Source: Bacillus sp. MRMR6 (GTDB lineage: Bacteria > Bacillota > Bacilli > Bacillales > Cytobacillaceae). Taken from it: a DNA stretch of 64,000 nt. A program made the position numbers and the translations under genes. The stretch covers positions 2,763 through 66,762 of the forward strand of contig NZ_MSLS01000021.1 of the NCBI RefSeq assembly GCF_001940785.1. The letters run 5' to 3'. The notes beneath the pieces were generated by a model. The model was not told the DNA's origin, ran no database searches, and saw only the letters and a list, made by a program, of their open reading frames with translations. Below, in pieces: positions 34,337 to 43,406 of the stretch. Numbering within the stretch: position 1 is the stretch's first letter; each line of letters begins with the position of its first letter.

Positions 34337-35071
34337 ATGAACTTAACAATCATTGGTTTTTGGGGAGGATATCCGAAGAAAAACGGTGCCAGCTCTGGAT
34401 ATCTGCTAGAACATGAAGGGTTTAAACTACTAATCGATTGTGGCAGTGGGGTTCTTGCAAAGCTTCAGAACATCGTCCAGCCTGAGGAGCTTGATGCGGT
34501 GATCCTGTCACATTATCATCCTGATCATATCGCAGATATTGGCGTCTTGCAGCATGCTCGACTCATCCAAGGGTTTTTAGGAAAAGAATGTCCTACTCTG
34601 CCAATATACGGGCATAGCTTTGACCAGAATGAATTTGAAAAGCTGACCTATAAAGAAATAACGAAAGGGATCGCATACGTACCTGATGAGGTTTTGACAG
34701 TGGGTCCTTTCCAAATTAGCTTTTTGAAAACAAATCATCCTGTTCCATGCTTTTGCATGCGAATAACGGACGGAGAAAAAACGCTAATCTATACTGGGGA
34801 TGGCTCTTTTAAAGAAGAATTTATTTCCTTTAGTCAGAATGCGGATGTTTTATTGTGCGAGTGTAATTTTTATGCTCATCAAAATGGTAAAGCGGCTGGG
34901 CATATGAATAGTTTGGAAGCTGGTCAACTTGCGAATAGCGCTGGTGTTCAGCAGCTCATTCTTACACATCTACCTCATTACGGAGAATTATCTAAGCTTA
35001 AAAGTGAAGCTTTAACCGAGTTTACAGGTATAATAAAGCTTGCAGATGAGTTTCTATCTATCTCACTATAG
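34337..35071 (+). CDS. yhfI: Metallo-beta-lactamase-fold hydrolase YhfI
   Basis: A 244-residue MBL-fold protein, close to the RNase Z/phosphodiesterase branch. The metal motif is SHYHPDHIAD (HxHxDH), followed by YTGDGS, then LLCECNFY and LTHLPHYGE. I chose ATG 34337 preceded by TGGAGGGA; the frame extends 25 codons upstream through the hem terminator, which rules out that start. Position between hemY and lplJ matches B. subtilis yhfI. The substrate is unknown. It is probably cotranscribed with lplJ, which starts 16 bases later. Confidence 0.87.
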   Translation: MNLTIIGFWGGYPKKNGASSGYLLEHEGFKLLIDCGSGVLAKLQNIVQPEELDAVILSHYHPDHIADIGVLQHARLIQGFLGKECPTLPIYGHSFDQNEFEKLTYKEITKGIAYVPDEVLTVGPFQISFLKTNHPVPCFCMRITDGEKTLIYTGDGSFKEEFISFSQNADVLLCECNFYAHQNGKAAGHMNSLEAGQLANSAGVQQLILTHLPHYGELSKLKSEALTEFTGIIKLADEFLSISL

Positions 35072-35087
35072 GAAGGAGTAAACGTTC

Positions 35088-36023
35088 ATGTTATTTATCG
35101 ATAATAAAGGTATTACCGACCCACGGATTAATTTAGCGATAGAAGAATATGCCTTAAAAAACCTAGATATCAATGAAACGTATTTACTGTTTTACATAAA
35201 TGAACCATCCATCATAATTGGCAAAAACCAAAATTCTATTGAAGAAATTAACACGGATTATGTCGAAAAGGGCGGAATTCATGTTGTCCGCAGATTGTCT
35301 GGAGGCGGAGCAGTTTATCATGACTTAGGTAATTTAAACTTTAGTTTCATTACAAAGGATGATGGAGAAAGCTTTCATAACTTCCGAAAGTTCACAGAGC
35401 CCGTAGTGGAAGCTTTGAAAAAACTGGGTGTTAATGCAGAACTTAGCGGCAGAAATGACCTTTTAGCCGAAGGTAGGAAAATTTCAGGTAATGCCCAATT
35501 CTCCACAAAAGGGAGAATGTTTAGCCATGGTACACTTCTTTTTAATTCGGAAATGGAACATATTGTTTCAGCCTTAAGGGTTAAAAAGGATAAAATTGAG
35601 TCTAAAGGGATCAAATCTGTTCGCAGCAGGGTAGCTAACATATCAGAATTTTTGTCAGAAAAGATTTCAATAGAAGAGTTTCGTGCATTACTTCTAAATT
35701 TTATTTTTGAAGGAAGAGAGATCAGAGAATATGTTTTAACAGAAGAGGATTGGGAGAAAATACATCAACTCTCGAAAGAACGCTATCAAAATTGGGATTG
35801 GAACTACGGAAAGTCACCTAAATTCAATCTCCAGCATTCACACCGGTTCCCGGTTGGGCAAATTGACGTTCGCTTGGAAGTTAATAAAGGTATAATTGAA
35901 AACTGCAAGATATATGGCGATTTCTTTGGTGTTGGGGATGTCAGTGAGATTGAAAACAAGCTATTAAAGCTCCGCTACGAGAAAAACAAGCTTGAGGAAG
36001 CTCTAAGCGATGTGGATATTTGA
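35088..36023 (+). CDS. lplJ: Lipoate--protein ligase LplJ
   Basis: A 311-residue ligase that activates lipoate with ATP and attaches it to lipoyl domains of 2-oxoacid dehydrogenases and GcvH. Motifs are FYINEPSIIIGKNQNS, the lipoate-binding RRLSGGGAVYHDLGN, KISGNAQFSTKGRMFSHGT with the catalytic-site lysine, and the C-terminal accessory domain around RFPVGQIDVRLEV. AAGGAG precedes the ATG by nine bases. It matches B. subtilis LplJ (YhfJ) in place and length. A strong terminator follows. Confidence 0.93.
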   Translation: MLFIDNKGITDPRINLAIEEYALKNLDINETYLLFYINEPSIIIGKNQNSIEEINTDYVEKGGIHVVRRLSGGGAVYHDLGNLNFSFITKDDGESFHNFRKFTEPVVEALKKLGVNAELSGRNDLLAEGRKISGNAQFSTKGRMFSHGTLLFNSEMEHIVSALRVKKDKIESKGIKSVRSRVANISEFLSEKISIEEFRALLLNFIFEGREIREYVLTEEDWEKIHQLSKERYQNWDWNYGKSPKFNLQHSHRFPVGQIDVRLEVNKGIIENCKIYGDFFGVGDVSEIENKLLKLRYEKNKLEEALSDVDI

Positions 36024-36080
36024 TATTATTTTGGAAATGTTTCAAAAGAAGAGTTTATTAATCTAATTTATTAATATTTG

Positions 36081-36108
36081 AATGCGGATTAAATCTCCGC
36101 ATTTTTTT
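36081..36108 (+). terminator. Terminator after lplJ
   Basis: An AATGCGGA/TCCGCATT stem with a TTAAATC loop and a seven-T tail. Confidence 0.88.
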
Positions 36109-36118
36109 CGTATTATAC

Positions 36119-36147
36119 TTGAATAGTTAAATTTCTTTAAATATAAT
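36119..36147 (+). promoter_or_regulatory. Sigma-A promoter of lcfB
   Basis: TTGAAT and a consensus TATAAT are separated by exactly 17 bases. The start point would fall near 36155, about 20 bases before the FadR-type palindrome. Confidence 0.75.
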
Positions 36148-36173
36148 ATATTTAGAAAATTTTTACGATTCAA

Positions 36174-36191
36174 TGAATGAGTATTCATTCA
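36174..36191. promoter_or_regulatory. FadR-type operator
   Basis: TGAATGAGTATTCATTCA matches the Bacillus FadR consensus TGAATGA-N4-TCATTCA exactly in both arms. It lies between the lcfB promoter and start codon, where bound repressor would block transcription until long-chain acyl-CoA releases it. Confidence 0.85.
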
Positions 36192-36208
36192 CAAAGGGGA
36201 GAAATCGG

Positions 36209-37765
36209 GTGAATTTATCAGTAAAACTTCAAGAAACGGCTAGAAACAATGCCAGTAAAACAGCCTTTTATTTTATGGGGAAAGGGACTTCTTATGGTGA
36301 ATTAGATGCTGCTATTAAAAGGTTCGCATCTGGCCTTCAGCAGTTAGGGGTGAAAAAAGGGGACCATATTGCTTTATTGTTGGGGAACTCACCTCATTTT
36401 GTTATAGGTTTATACGGGGCATTAAGGTTGGGGGCAACCGTTATTCCGGTCAATCCAATTTATACTGCAGATGAAATTGGATACATTCTAAATAATGGTG
36501 ATGTAAAGGTAGTCGTGGGTCTCGATATGGCCATTCCCTTAGCAGAAAAAGTGCATACCATGCTGCCTAAAGTAGAGTCATTTGTTTTTTGTGAAACCAG
36601 CCCAAATGGGATTACACAGTATAATATCGAAACATTATCACTCTACTCAAAAATGAAATCGTTTACAGAAGTATTGGCATCAGGAGATTTAGGCTTTCAA
36701 GGACCAACGCTTCACGGTGATGAGGTAGCAATTATTCTTTATACATCAGGGACAACTGGAAAGCCAAAAGGTGCAATGCTTACCCATAAGAATTTATATA
36801 GCAATGCGAGCGACGTAGGCGATTATCTAAAAATGAGTGAGCAAGACCGGGTCATAACAACTTTACCGATGTTTCATGTGTTTTGTTTAACCGTGGCTTT
36901 AAATGCTCCATTATTAAGGGGGGCTACTTTATTAATTGCACCTAAATTCAGTCCAAAGGACATCTTCGAACTAGCGAAAGAGTACGAGGCAACTGTTTTT
37001 GCCGGTGTTCCGACCATGTACAATTTCATCTATCAATATCCAGAGGGCAATCCAGAGGACCTAAAATCACTTCGTCTGTGTATTTCCGGCGGAGCTTCAC
37101 TTCCGGTAGCATTACTGACTAATTTTGAAAAGAAATTTAATGTCCGGGTTTCTGAAGGCTATGGCTTGTCCGAAGCATCTCCTGTAACATGCTTTAACCC
37201 TTTGGACCGCCCGCGCAAAGCTGGATCAATTGGTACCTCCATCCTTCATGTTGAAAACAAAATTGTTAATGAACTCGGGGAAGAAGTTCCAGTAGGTGAA
37301 GTAGGGGAATTGATTGTCCAAGGTCCGAATGTAATGAAGGGTTATTATAAAATGCCTGAGGAAACAGAAGCAACCATTCGTGAAGGCTGGCTCTATACCG
37401 GTGACTTAGCAAGAATGGATGAGGAAGGGTATTTTTACATCGTTGACAGGAAAAAAGATTTGATTATTGTAGGCGGTTACAATGTTTATCCACGTGAAGT
37501 TGAAGAGGTTCTCTATAACCACCAAGAGGTAGTGGAGGCAGCAGTCCTAGGTGTTCCTGATTCAAACCTTGGTGAAGCAGTGAAATGCTATGTAGTAACT
37601 AAAAATCCAGCAGTTACCGAAGCAGACTTACTAGAATATTGCAAAGAACATTTAGCAAAATACAAAGTTCCATCATCCATTGATTTCCTAGAGGAACTTC
37701 CAAAAAATACAACAGGAAAAATTTTAAGAAGAGCACTAAAAACGCAAATTACTCAAAACGTCTAA
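36209..37765 (+). CDS. lcfB: Long-chain fatty acid--CoA ligase LcfB
   Basis: A 518-residue acyl-CoA synthetase matching B. subtilis LcfB (YhfL) along its length. It has [20 protein letters not shown], the AMP motif [81 protein letters not shown] and [11 protein letters not shown] with the catalytic lysine. The start is GTG 36209 after AAAGGGGAG; an ATG 36 bases upstream lies inside the operator and adds residues absent from relatives. It activates long-chain fatty acids for beta-oxidation and is controlled by the FadR-type box. Confidence 0.93.
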   Translation: MNLSVKLQETARNNASKTAFYFMGKGTSYGELDAAIKRFASGLQQLGVKKGDHIALLLGNSPHFVIGLYGALRLGATVIPVNPIYTADEIGYILNNGDVKVVVGLDMAIPLAEKVHTMLPKVESFVFCETSPNGITQYNIETLSLYSKMKSFTEVLASGDLGFQGPTLHGDEVAIILYTSGTTGKPKGAMLTHKNLYSNASDVGDYLKMSEQDRVITTLPMFHVFCLTVALNAPLLRGATLLIAPKFSPKDIFELAKEYEATVFAGVPTMYNFIYQYPEGNPEDLKSLRLCISGGASLPVALLTNFEKKFNVRVSEGYGLSEASPVTCFNPLDRPRKAGSIGTSILHVENKIVNELGEEVPVGEVGELIVQGPNVMKGYYKMPEETEATIREGWLYTGDLARMDEEGYFYIVDRKKDLIIVGGYNVYPREVEEVLYNHQEVVEAAVLGVPDSNLGEAVKCYVVTKNPAVTEADLLEYCKEHLAKYKVPSSIDFLEELPKNTTGKILRRALKTQITQNV

Positions 37766-37787
37766 AAAAAGTCATTTCTCATATATT

Positions 37788-37820
37788 TTAAAAAAGGCAG
37801 GCAATTAGCCTGCCTTCTTT
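37788..37820 (+). terminator. Terminator after lcfB
   Basis: An AAGGCAGGC/GCCTGCCTT stem with an AATTA loop, then CTTT. It may be partial, since a beta-oxidation gene follows closely. Confidence 0.7.
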
Positions 37821-37844
37821 AGGAAACAAGGAGTGAGAATTCAA

Positions 37845-38621
37845 ATGGGACAAATTTGTCTAGAAATAGAGGACCATATTGCCACTGTAACCATCAACCG
37901 TGCTGAATCCCTTAATGCTTTCAATTTTGAAACGCTAATTGAATTGCAGAATCAAGTAGAGAATATTCGGATCAATAAGGATATAAGAGTAGTTATTTTT
38001 ACAGGTGCAGGAGATAAGGCTTTTAGTGTGGGAGCAGATTTAAAAGAGCGTAAAACTTTAACAGATGAGCAGGTAAAACGGAACCTATACAAGATTAATG
38101 ATGTTTTTAATGTTATTGATCAGCTGCCACAGCCAACCATTGCAGCTATTAATGGTTTCGCATTTGGAGGCGGAATGGAGTTAGCCCTTGCCTGTGATTT
38201 TCGGATTGCAGCTAGAGAAGCTCTCATGGGTTTAACAGAAACAAGTCTTGCTATTATTCCAGGTGCTGGAGGGACTCAGCGACTTCCGAGATTAATTGGT
38301 CAAGCAAAAGCACTGGAGTTGATTTTAACTGCACGCAGGCTGACCGCTCTAGAGGCACTCACATATGGAGTCGTAACAAAATGTGTCGAGACAAAGGATT
38401 TGATGGGTGAATGTATATCATATGCTAGTCAATTGCTGAAAAATGGGCCGATAGCGTTACAGCAAGCAAAATTTGCCATCAAAAATGGTATGAACACCGA
38501 TTTAAACTCTGGACTACAGATTGAACGTAAGGCATACGAAGTAACAGTCCCAACTGAGGATCGGCTAGAGGCACTGCAGGCTTTTGCAGAAAAAAGAAAA
38601 CCAATTTTTAAAGGACAGTAA
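37845..38621 (+). CDS. Enoyl-CoA hydratase
   Basis: A 258-residue crotonase with both oxyanion-hole segments (AFSVGADLKER and NGFAFGGGMELALACD). The two catalytic-glutamate regions are GMELALACDFRIA and LTETSLAIIPGAGGTQRLPR, so it should be an active hydratase: the E in LTETS and the GGGTQ-type loop are intact. The ATG at 37845 lies 11 bases after AAGGAG. It is downstream of lcfB across a modest terminator, consistent with joint use in fatty-acid degradation. Compared with the crotonase gene at 11847-12638, the canonical residues are better preserved here. Confidence 0.9.
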   Translation: MGQICLEIEDHIATVTINRAESLNAFNFETLIELQNQVENIRINKDIRVVIFTGAGDKAFSVGADLKERKTLTDEQVKRNLYKINDVFNVIDQLPQPTIAAINGFAFGGGMELALACDFRIAAREALMGLTETSLAIIPGAGGTQRLPRLIGQAKALELILTARRLTALEALTYGVVTKCVETKDLMGECISYASQLLKNGPIALQQAKFAIKNGMNTDLNSGLQIERKAYEVTVPTEDRLEALQAFAEKRKPIFKGQ

Positions 38622-38650
38622 AAACATGGCGTCTCTGCCATGTTTTTTTT
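38620..38650 (+). terminator. Terminator after enoyl-CoA hydratase gene
   Basis: An AAAACATGGC/GCCATGTTTT stem with a GTCTCT loop and eight T residues. Confidence 0.9.
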
Positions 38651-38692
38651 AGCTAATAGGAAAAGTTTAAGAAAAACTAAGGCCCTCACATT

Positions 38693-38721
38693 AAAAACTT
38701 GGCGAATGCCAAGTTTTTCTA
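38693..38721 (+). terminator. Second hairpin before azlC
   Basis: An AAAAACTTGGC/GCCAAGTTTTT stem with a GAAT loop and a short T tail, 42 bases after the preceding terminator. It could be a backup terminator or part of the azlC leader. Confidence 0.5.
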
Positions 38722-38822
38722 ATTTATTTCTTTTTGAAAATTTGCTAAAATTACTGTTTGTTGGGAAAGTTTAGCCAGCTTTAGAAACAACCGCTTATGA
38801 TACATACACAGGAGGGATACAG

Positions 38823-39554
38823 GTGGCGGATATTGCAATTGGAAAAGAAGCTTCCGAGTTTAAAAAAGGATTGCAGGCAGGAATTAGTATTGGCATTGGT
38901 TATTTTCCGATTGCTCTTACGTTTGGACTTCTTGCAAAAACAACTGGACTAACAATCTATGAATCCATATTAATGAGCTTAGTTGTATTTGCTGGAGCAT
39001 CACAATATATCTCCCTAAGTCTGATTGCGTACGGGACAAGTGTAGTTGAAATTATCTTAACAACCTTCATTGTCAATATACGACATTTTCTGATGTCTAC
39101 TTCTTTAAATGAAAAGGTAGAAGAGGACGTTTTAACTAATAAGATGATTTATTCTTTTGGGATAACTGATGAGACGTTCTCAGTTGTCTCCATGAAAGAA
39201 GGCAGCGTAACAACCGGTTTCCTGTTTGGGGTTAATTTACTCGCCTATTTAAGCTGGGTAATTTTCACGGGAGTAGGACATTTAATCGGTGCTAGTTTGC
39301 CGCAAACTCTACAGGAGAGTATGGGAGTTGCCTTATATGCAATGTTCGTTGGATTATTAGTCCCTTCAATGAAGAAAAGTGCAAAGGTTATCTTTTTAGC
39401 TACGCTAGCCGCTACTTTTAATTCAATTTTTACATTTGGCAATTTGATGCCTCAAGGCTGGGCAATTGTGTGTGCCACCCTGCTATCTGCTTTTATGATT
39501 GAACTGATTGAAGTAGCAAATAGGAAGCAAAGGGGTATAAAGCATGAAGAGTGA
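38823..39554 (+). CDS. azlC: AzlC family branched-chain amino acid export subunit
   Basis: A 243-residue membrane protein of the AzlC/YgaZ family. It has GISIGIGYFPIALTFGLLA at the first helix, VVFAGASQYISL, FIVNIRHFLMSTSL and FGITDETFSV, all family landmarks, and about six to eight hydrophobic segments. With AzlD it exports branched-chain amino acids or analogues. It starts at GTG 38823 after GGAGGGA. It overlaps azlD by 11 bases, so the pair is coupled. Confidence 0.88.
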   Translation: MADIAIGKEASEFKKGLQAGISIGIGYFPIALTFGLLAKTTGLTIYESILMSLVVFAGASQYISLSLIAYGTSVVEIILTTFIVNIRHFLMSTSLNEKVEEDVLTNKMIYSFGITDETFSVVSMKEGSVTTGFLFGVNLLAYLSWVIFTGVGHLIGASLPQTLQESMGVALYAMFVGLLVPSMKKSAKVIFLATLAATFNSIFTFGNLMPQGWAIVCATLLSAFMIELIEVANRKQRGIKHEE

Positions 39555-39852
39555 AATTATTTGGATGATTATCGGAATGGGGGTAGTTACCTATATTCCA
39601 AGAATGTTGCCTTTTGTTCTTTTCAAAGGAAAAGAACTGCCACCATTTATACAAGGGGTCCTAAAAAACGTACCCTATGCTACGTTAGGAGCCTTAATTT
39701 TCCCAGCAATCTTTTTTATACAAAAAAATGATATTTGGTACGGAGCAATCGGTGCTGCAGCCGCCTTTATTGGTGCCTATTTAGGCGCAAACGTTATCGT
39801 CGTAGTCCTTGGGTCAATAGCAGTACTATCAGTCTATTCCTATTTCCTATAA
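39544..39852 (+). CDS. azlD: AzlD family transport subunit
   Basis: A 102-residue membrane protein with four predicted helices and the AzlD pattern: WMIIGMGVVTYIPRMLPF near the start and FIQGVLKNVPYATLGALIFP in the middle. It begins inside the end of azlC with GCAAAGGGG upstream of the ATG. Together AzlC and AzlD form the two-component amino acid exporter seen for YgaZH in E. coli. A hairpin follows directly. Confidence 0.87.
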   Translation: MKSEIIWMIIGMGVVTYIPRMLPFVLFKGKELPPFIQGVLKNVPYATLGALIFPAIFFIQKNDIWYGAIGAAAAFIGAYLGANVIVVVLGSIAVLSVYSYFL

Positions 39853-39877
39853 GCCGGAGAAATCCGGCTTTATTAAT
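39852..39877 (+). terminator. Terminator after azlD
   Basis: An AAGCCGGA/TCCGGCTT stem with a GAAA loop followed by TATTAATTTG. Confidence 0.65.
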
Positions 39878-39910
39878 TTGATTTGTAAAAGCGTGAATGG
39901 TAAACATGAT

Positions 39911-40035
39911 TGGATTTTTGTGAAATTTGCGAGACTCCAGCAGGACAACGAAACAGGTGAAACCCCACAGGTCGGAACGACCGAGGAGGCTCAGCGGTGA
40001 GCCTGCGGAAAGGGAGCAAATTTCGCAAAAATCCA
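39911..40035. repeat. Dispersed ~125-bp intergenic element, copy B
   Basis: Inverted relative to copy A at 907-1030. The terminal inverted repeats (TGGATTTTTG.GAAATTTGC) match at 19 of 20 bases. Interior landmarks GCGAGACTCC, CGACCGAGGAGGCT and CGGTGAGCC correspond to those of copy A read on the other strand. It lies between azlD and the M48 protease gene. Confidence 0.75.
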
Positions 40036-40130
40036 TTTGAAGCAATCCCCTTTTTCTTTTGGTTCTAAAACCAAGCATTTTAACTAAACTAATTATAGAG
40101 AGGTTGGACAAAAAGGGGGACAAAACATAC

Positions 40131-41411
40131 ATGGTTAGAAAAATGGGAGTCTATGCGGTTTTGGCCTATGTACTTTATGGGTTATTTATTTATTGGTATT
40201 TATTCAATTTTGCAAATACAAGCCTTCCGTTTGAGTATCAAGGAACAAAAGCCGATCCAGCTACATTTTTAAATGGCAGGGAACTGATGCTTGGTGAGGA
40301 ATATTCAAAAATAAGAAACCTTTTGTTTTTCTTATCTGTGCCGCTGGAGTGGCTGATTTATTTTCTAATTTTGCTATTTGGCCTTTCAAAGGTTTTTCAG
40401 AACTGGGCTGAGACATCAGCAAAGAATAAACTGCTTCAAACGGCTATATACGTAATTTGGTTATCCTTTCTAACCTTTTTGCTAACGTTTCCACTAAAGT
40501 ATGTTAGCTTTTCACTATCGAAAACCTATAATATTTCGACACAGTCATTTGCTTCCTGGATGAAGGATGAATTAATCGACTTTTGGATTAACTACGGAAC
40601 AATGGTCATTATTGTTGCAGTGTTATACTGGCTTATGAAGAAAAGTGTGAAGCGCTGGTGGCTGTATGGGTGGTTATTATCTATTCCATTCACACTTTTT
40701 TTGATGTTCTTACAACCTATCGTTATTGACCCTTTATATAATGATTTTTCACAGCTTAAAAATAAAGAGTTAGAAACGAAAATTTTAGCATTAGCAAATC
40801 AAGCAAATATTCCAGCAGAGCATGTTTTTGAAGTGAACATGGCAGAAAAAACGAATGCCTTAAATGCCTATGTAACTGGAATTGGGTCAAATGCACGGAT
40901 TGTCCTCTGGGATACGACCTTAAATAAACTATCAGATAATCAAATCTTATTTATAATGGCTCATGAAATTTGTCACTATGTTGAAAAGCATATATATATA
41001 GGAATAAGCGGTTATCTGCTGATCTCACTTATTGGCTTATATTTAACGTATAGGATTATGAATTGGGCAACAGCACGGTGGGGAAGGGAATTGAAACTGA
41101 CCAATGTAAATGATATTCAGTCTTTACCGTTATTTTTAATGGTTCTTTCAATGCTTATGTTTGCTTCAAGTCCGATTACTAATTTAGTGTCTCGTTATGA
41201 AGAGACTAGGGCTGACCGCTATGCGATTGAGATGACGAAGAATGCTGATGCAGCGATTAATTCTTTTCAGGAACTTACACGTTCTGGTTTAAGCCAAGTA
41301 AACCCGCCTTTGTTGGTTAAAATTTTCCGTTATACACATCCAACCATGCTCGATCGAATATCGATGTTAGAAGAATATGAGATTAAACAGCAATCCAATA
41401 TGAAAGAATAA
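40131..41411 (+). CDS. yhfN: M48-family membrane zinc metalloprotease (YhfN-like)
   Basis: A 426-residue Ste24/CaaX-protease-1-like peptidase. The zinc motif is MAHEICHYVEKH (HEXXH) near residue 280, and the third ligand region is SRYEETRADRYAIE. At least six transmembrane helices surround the catalytic domain. The ATG at 40131 follows AAAAGGGGG by about 12 bases. The frame is open 24 codons further upstream, reaching close to the preceding repeat, and I consider that part untranslated. It matches B. subtilis YhfN in type and neighbourhood. Physiological substrate is unknown. Confidence 0.87.
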   Translation: MVRKMGVYAVLAYVLYGLFIYWYLFNFANTSLPFEYQGTKADPATFLNGRELMLGEEYSKIRNLLFFLSVPLEWLIYFLILLFGLSKVFQNWAETSAKNKLLQTAIYVIWLSFLTFLLTFPLKYVSFSLSKTYNISTQSFASWMKDELIDFWINYGTMVIIVAVLYWLMKKSVKRWWLYGWLLSIPFTLFLMFLQPIVIDPLYNDFSQLKNKELETKILALANQANIPAEHVFEVNMAEKTNALNAYVTGIGSNARIVLWDTTLNKLSDNQILFIMAHEICHYVEKHIYIGISGYLLISLIGLYLTYRIMNWATARWGRELKLTNVNDIQSLPLFLMVLSMLMFASSPITNLVSRYEETRADRYAIEMTKNADAAINSFQELTRSGLSQVNPPLLVKIFRYTHPTMLDRISMLEEYEIKQQSNMKE

Positions 41412-41412
41412 C

Positions 41413-41441
41413 GGCCCATTACTCAATGGGTCTTTTTTTTA
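41413..41441 (+). terminator. Terminator after yhfN
   Basis: A GCCCATT/AATGGGTC hairpin with an ACTC loop and eight T residues. Confidence 0.85.
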
Positions 41442-41458
41442 TATTCAAAAATCGTTTC

Positions 41459-41484
41459 ACTTTTTGCATGTCGTTCATAGGATG
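41459..41484 (+). promoter_or_regulatory. Possible sigma-K-like promoter of the Mur-ligase cluster
   Basis: AC-N15-CATAGGATG resembles the sigma-K pattern AC-N16-CATANNNTA with one mismatch in the -10. It lies about 35 bases before the first gene. Confidence 0.3.
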
Positions 41485-41519
41485 GAGTGGACGGGTAATT
41501 TCGTTAGGGGGGCAGGGAA

Positions 41520-43283
41520 TTGGCTGTATTACTAGACAGGATTTCTTTTCAAGAGTTAGTACCGCTTGGCCAAGAGGTAAGAAAAGCGGGTCTGCAGTTT
41601 TATGATACAGAAAATACTTCGTGGTTTTGTGCTAAAGAAAATGGAAGAGTGATAGGCTTATTGGCTTGTGAAGTGATTAAGAATTCAGCACTAATTCGCA
41701 CAGGCTTTATTACGGAGGATCAGAGAGGGCAAGGGATATTCCGTGATTTATTTCTTTACGTACTAGAATTTGCAGAGAGTCTGGAAGTTAAGATAATTAA
41801 GGGTTACTGCAAACCACAGTCGGTAAAATTATTTTTAGAATCTGGGTTTGTGATTTTTTCTCAATTTAGAGGTATTACCTGTGTTAGGAAAAGGAGGATG
41901 CCAAAGTTAATAAACTGCAAGGTTCTTTGCAATATTATTAATGGTCAGGTGACTAAGGGCAATGAAGAGTTTCTTATTCACTCAATTGTTGACCGAACGA
42001 TGTATGTAAAAACAGAGCATTCACTAGTTTTTTTATATGATCGGCGCGAACAAATAGATTGGGACAGGATAGAGAAGTTTGCCCCCTGCAGCATCGTTTA
42101 CGAAAAGGGGAAACAACTAGAGCGGATCATTCCAAAATGTACCTATATTGAAGTCACCGACATGCAGAAATCTTATTGGCAGTTTGTAAATTATTATCGT
42201 GACCAATTTGATATCCCAGTATTTGCAATAACTGGTACATGTGGCAAGACCACAACGAAGGAGATGATCAAACATATCCTAAATGACAAATACAAGGTTC
42301 AAGCAACAAGGGGAAGTAATAATTCCTTTTATATCAATTTACGCTACTTAACTGAAATAACCAAGGATACGGATGTTGCGGTATTTGAGACCCCTGTTGG
42401 TTGGCCGGGCTTACTGGAATTTCACTGTAGATACTTTAAACCAACGATTGGAATGATTACGAATATAGGAATTGATCATCTCAAACAGTGTGGCAGTATT
42501 GATAACTATATAAAAGCAAAAGGAGAGATTATTAAAGGATTAAATTATCAAGGAACATTACTCCTTAATGCAGATGACGAAAAGACAGCAACCATTTCAT
42601 TAGAGGACTTTAAGGGCAGGATTGTTTATTTTGGTATTCATCAATCAGCCGACTATAAGGCGGAAGATATAGAATATGTCGATGCAGGAATGAAATTTAC
42701 ATTAATAGTGAATGAAAAGAAATCTATAATTTATGTCCCAGGATATGGTGAGCATCAAGTTTATAATGCAATAAGTGCAATTGCAGCTGTCCAGCAGATA
42801 GGAATGAGTATCGAGGATGCAGCAGTGCGGCTGGCTGCTTTTACAAACATCAAAGCACATCTCGAAGTATCAACAGGGTTCAATAAAGCTACCATCATCG
42901 ACGATACTTGGAGTTCAAACCCAACTTCAATGGAAGCTGCTTTAACAGCACTGCCAAACATTTCTAAAAATAAGAAGAAAATTGTATTAATAGGTACAGT
43001 TGCCTTATTGGGGGAGGATTCAAGCTATTATCATCATGAAATGGGAAAAAGGGCAGCAACAATGGGAGCTGATGTATTAATTACCTATGGGGAAATGGCC
43101 AATGAAATCGCTAAAGGCGCGGTGGAAAATCAAATGATAGGGCCGGTGTATTCCTGTAAGACGGTCGCTGAAATTGAAAGGATTCTGCTCCCTATACTTC
43201 AAGAAGATACAGCACTACTAATCAAAGCCTCGATGTATGACAAATCCTTAGCAGTATTGATTAACAAGCTGAAAGGGCAGTAA
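41520..43283 (+). CDS. GNAT acetyltransferase - Mur ligase fusion protein
   Basis: A 587-residue protein with two parts. Residues ~1-125 are a GNAT-like domain, with the acetyl-CoA loop DQRGQGIFRDLF. After a ~90-residue region resembling a reduced Mur ligase domain 1 comes a MurF-like core: P-loop ITGTCGKTTTKEM (~238), TNIGIDHLKQCGS, LLNADDE, YGEHQVYNAI and IDDTWSSNPTSMEAAL in place of MurF's DDxYNANPxSM. It should form an amide bond by ATP-dependent acyl phosphate, but the altered substrate loop argues against ordinary cell-wall synthesis. The start is TTG 41520 after AGGGGGGCAGGG. It heads a three-gene cluster. Confidence 0.82.
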   Translation: MAVLLDRISFQELVPLGQEVRKAGLQFYDTENTSWFCAKENGRVIGLLACEVIKNSALIRTGFITEDQRGQGIFRDLFLYVLEFAESLEVKIIKGYCKPQSVKLFLESGFVIFSQFRGITCVRKRRMPKLINCKVLCNIINGQVTKGNEEFLIHSIVDRTMYVKTEHSLVFLYDRREQIDWDRIEKFAPCSIVYEKGKQLERIIPKCTYIEVTDMQKSYWQFVNYYRDQFDIPVFAITGTCGKTTTKEMIKHILNDKYKVQATRGSNNSFYINLRYLTEITKDTDVAVFETPVGWPGLLEFHCRYFKPTIGMITNIGIDHLKQCGSIDNYIKAKGEIIKGLNYQGTLLLNADDEKTATISLEDFKGRIVYFGIHQSADYKAEDIEYVDAGMKFTLIVNEKKSIIYVPGYGEHQVYNAISAIAAVQQIGMSIEDAAVRLAAFTNIKAHLEVSTGFNKATIIDDTWSSNPTSMEAALTALPNISKNKKKIVLIGTVALLGEDSSYYHHEMGKRAATMGADVLITYGEMANEIAKGAVENQMIGPVYSCKTVAEIERILLPILQEDTALLIKASMYDKSLAVLINKLKGQ

Positions 43284-43406
43284 ACGGAAAAAAGCAGCCT
43301 TTTGGGTTACTGCCTATTACTCTAAGAAGCTATAAGAATACACTGTACTTAGGATTCTTTATTTATTAGAGTACTCACTAGACTACACTGGGAGGATAGA
43401 ATTTTC

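Noticed and set aside
38693..38721. Riboswitch or T-box before azlC
   Set aside because: Only two simple hairpins are visible, with no T-box sequence or known aptamer landmark.
40059..40130. Upstream start for the M48 protease
   Set aside because: It begins just after the dispersed repeat without a ribosome site; ATG 40131 follows AAAAGGGGG and starts directly before the first helix.
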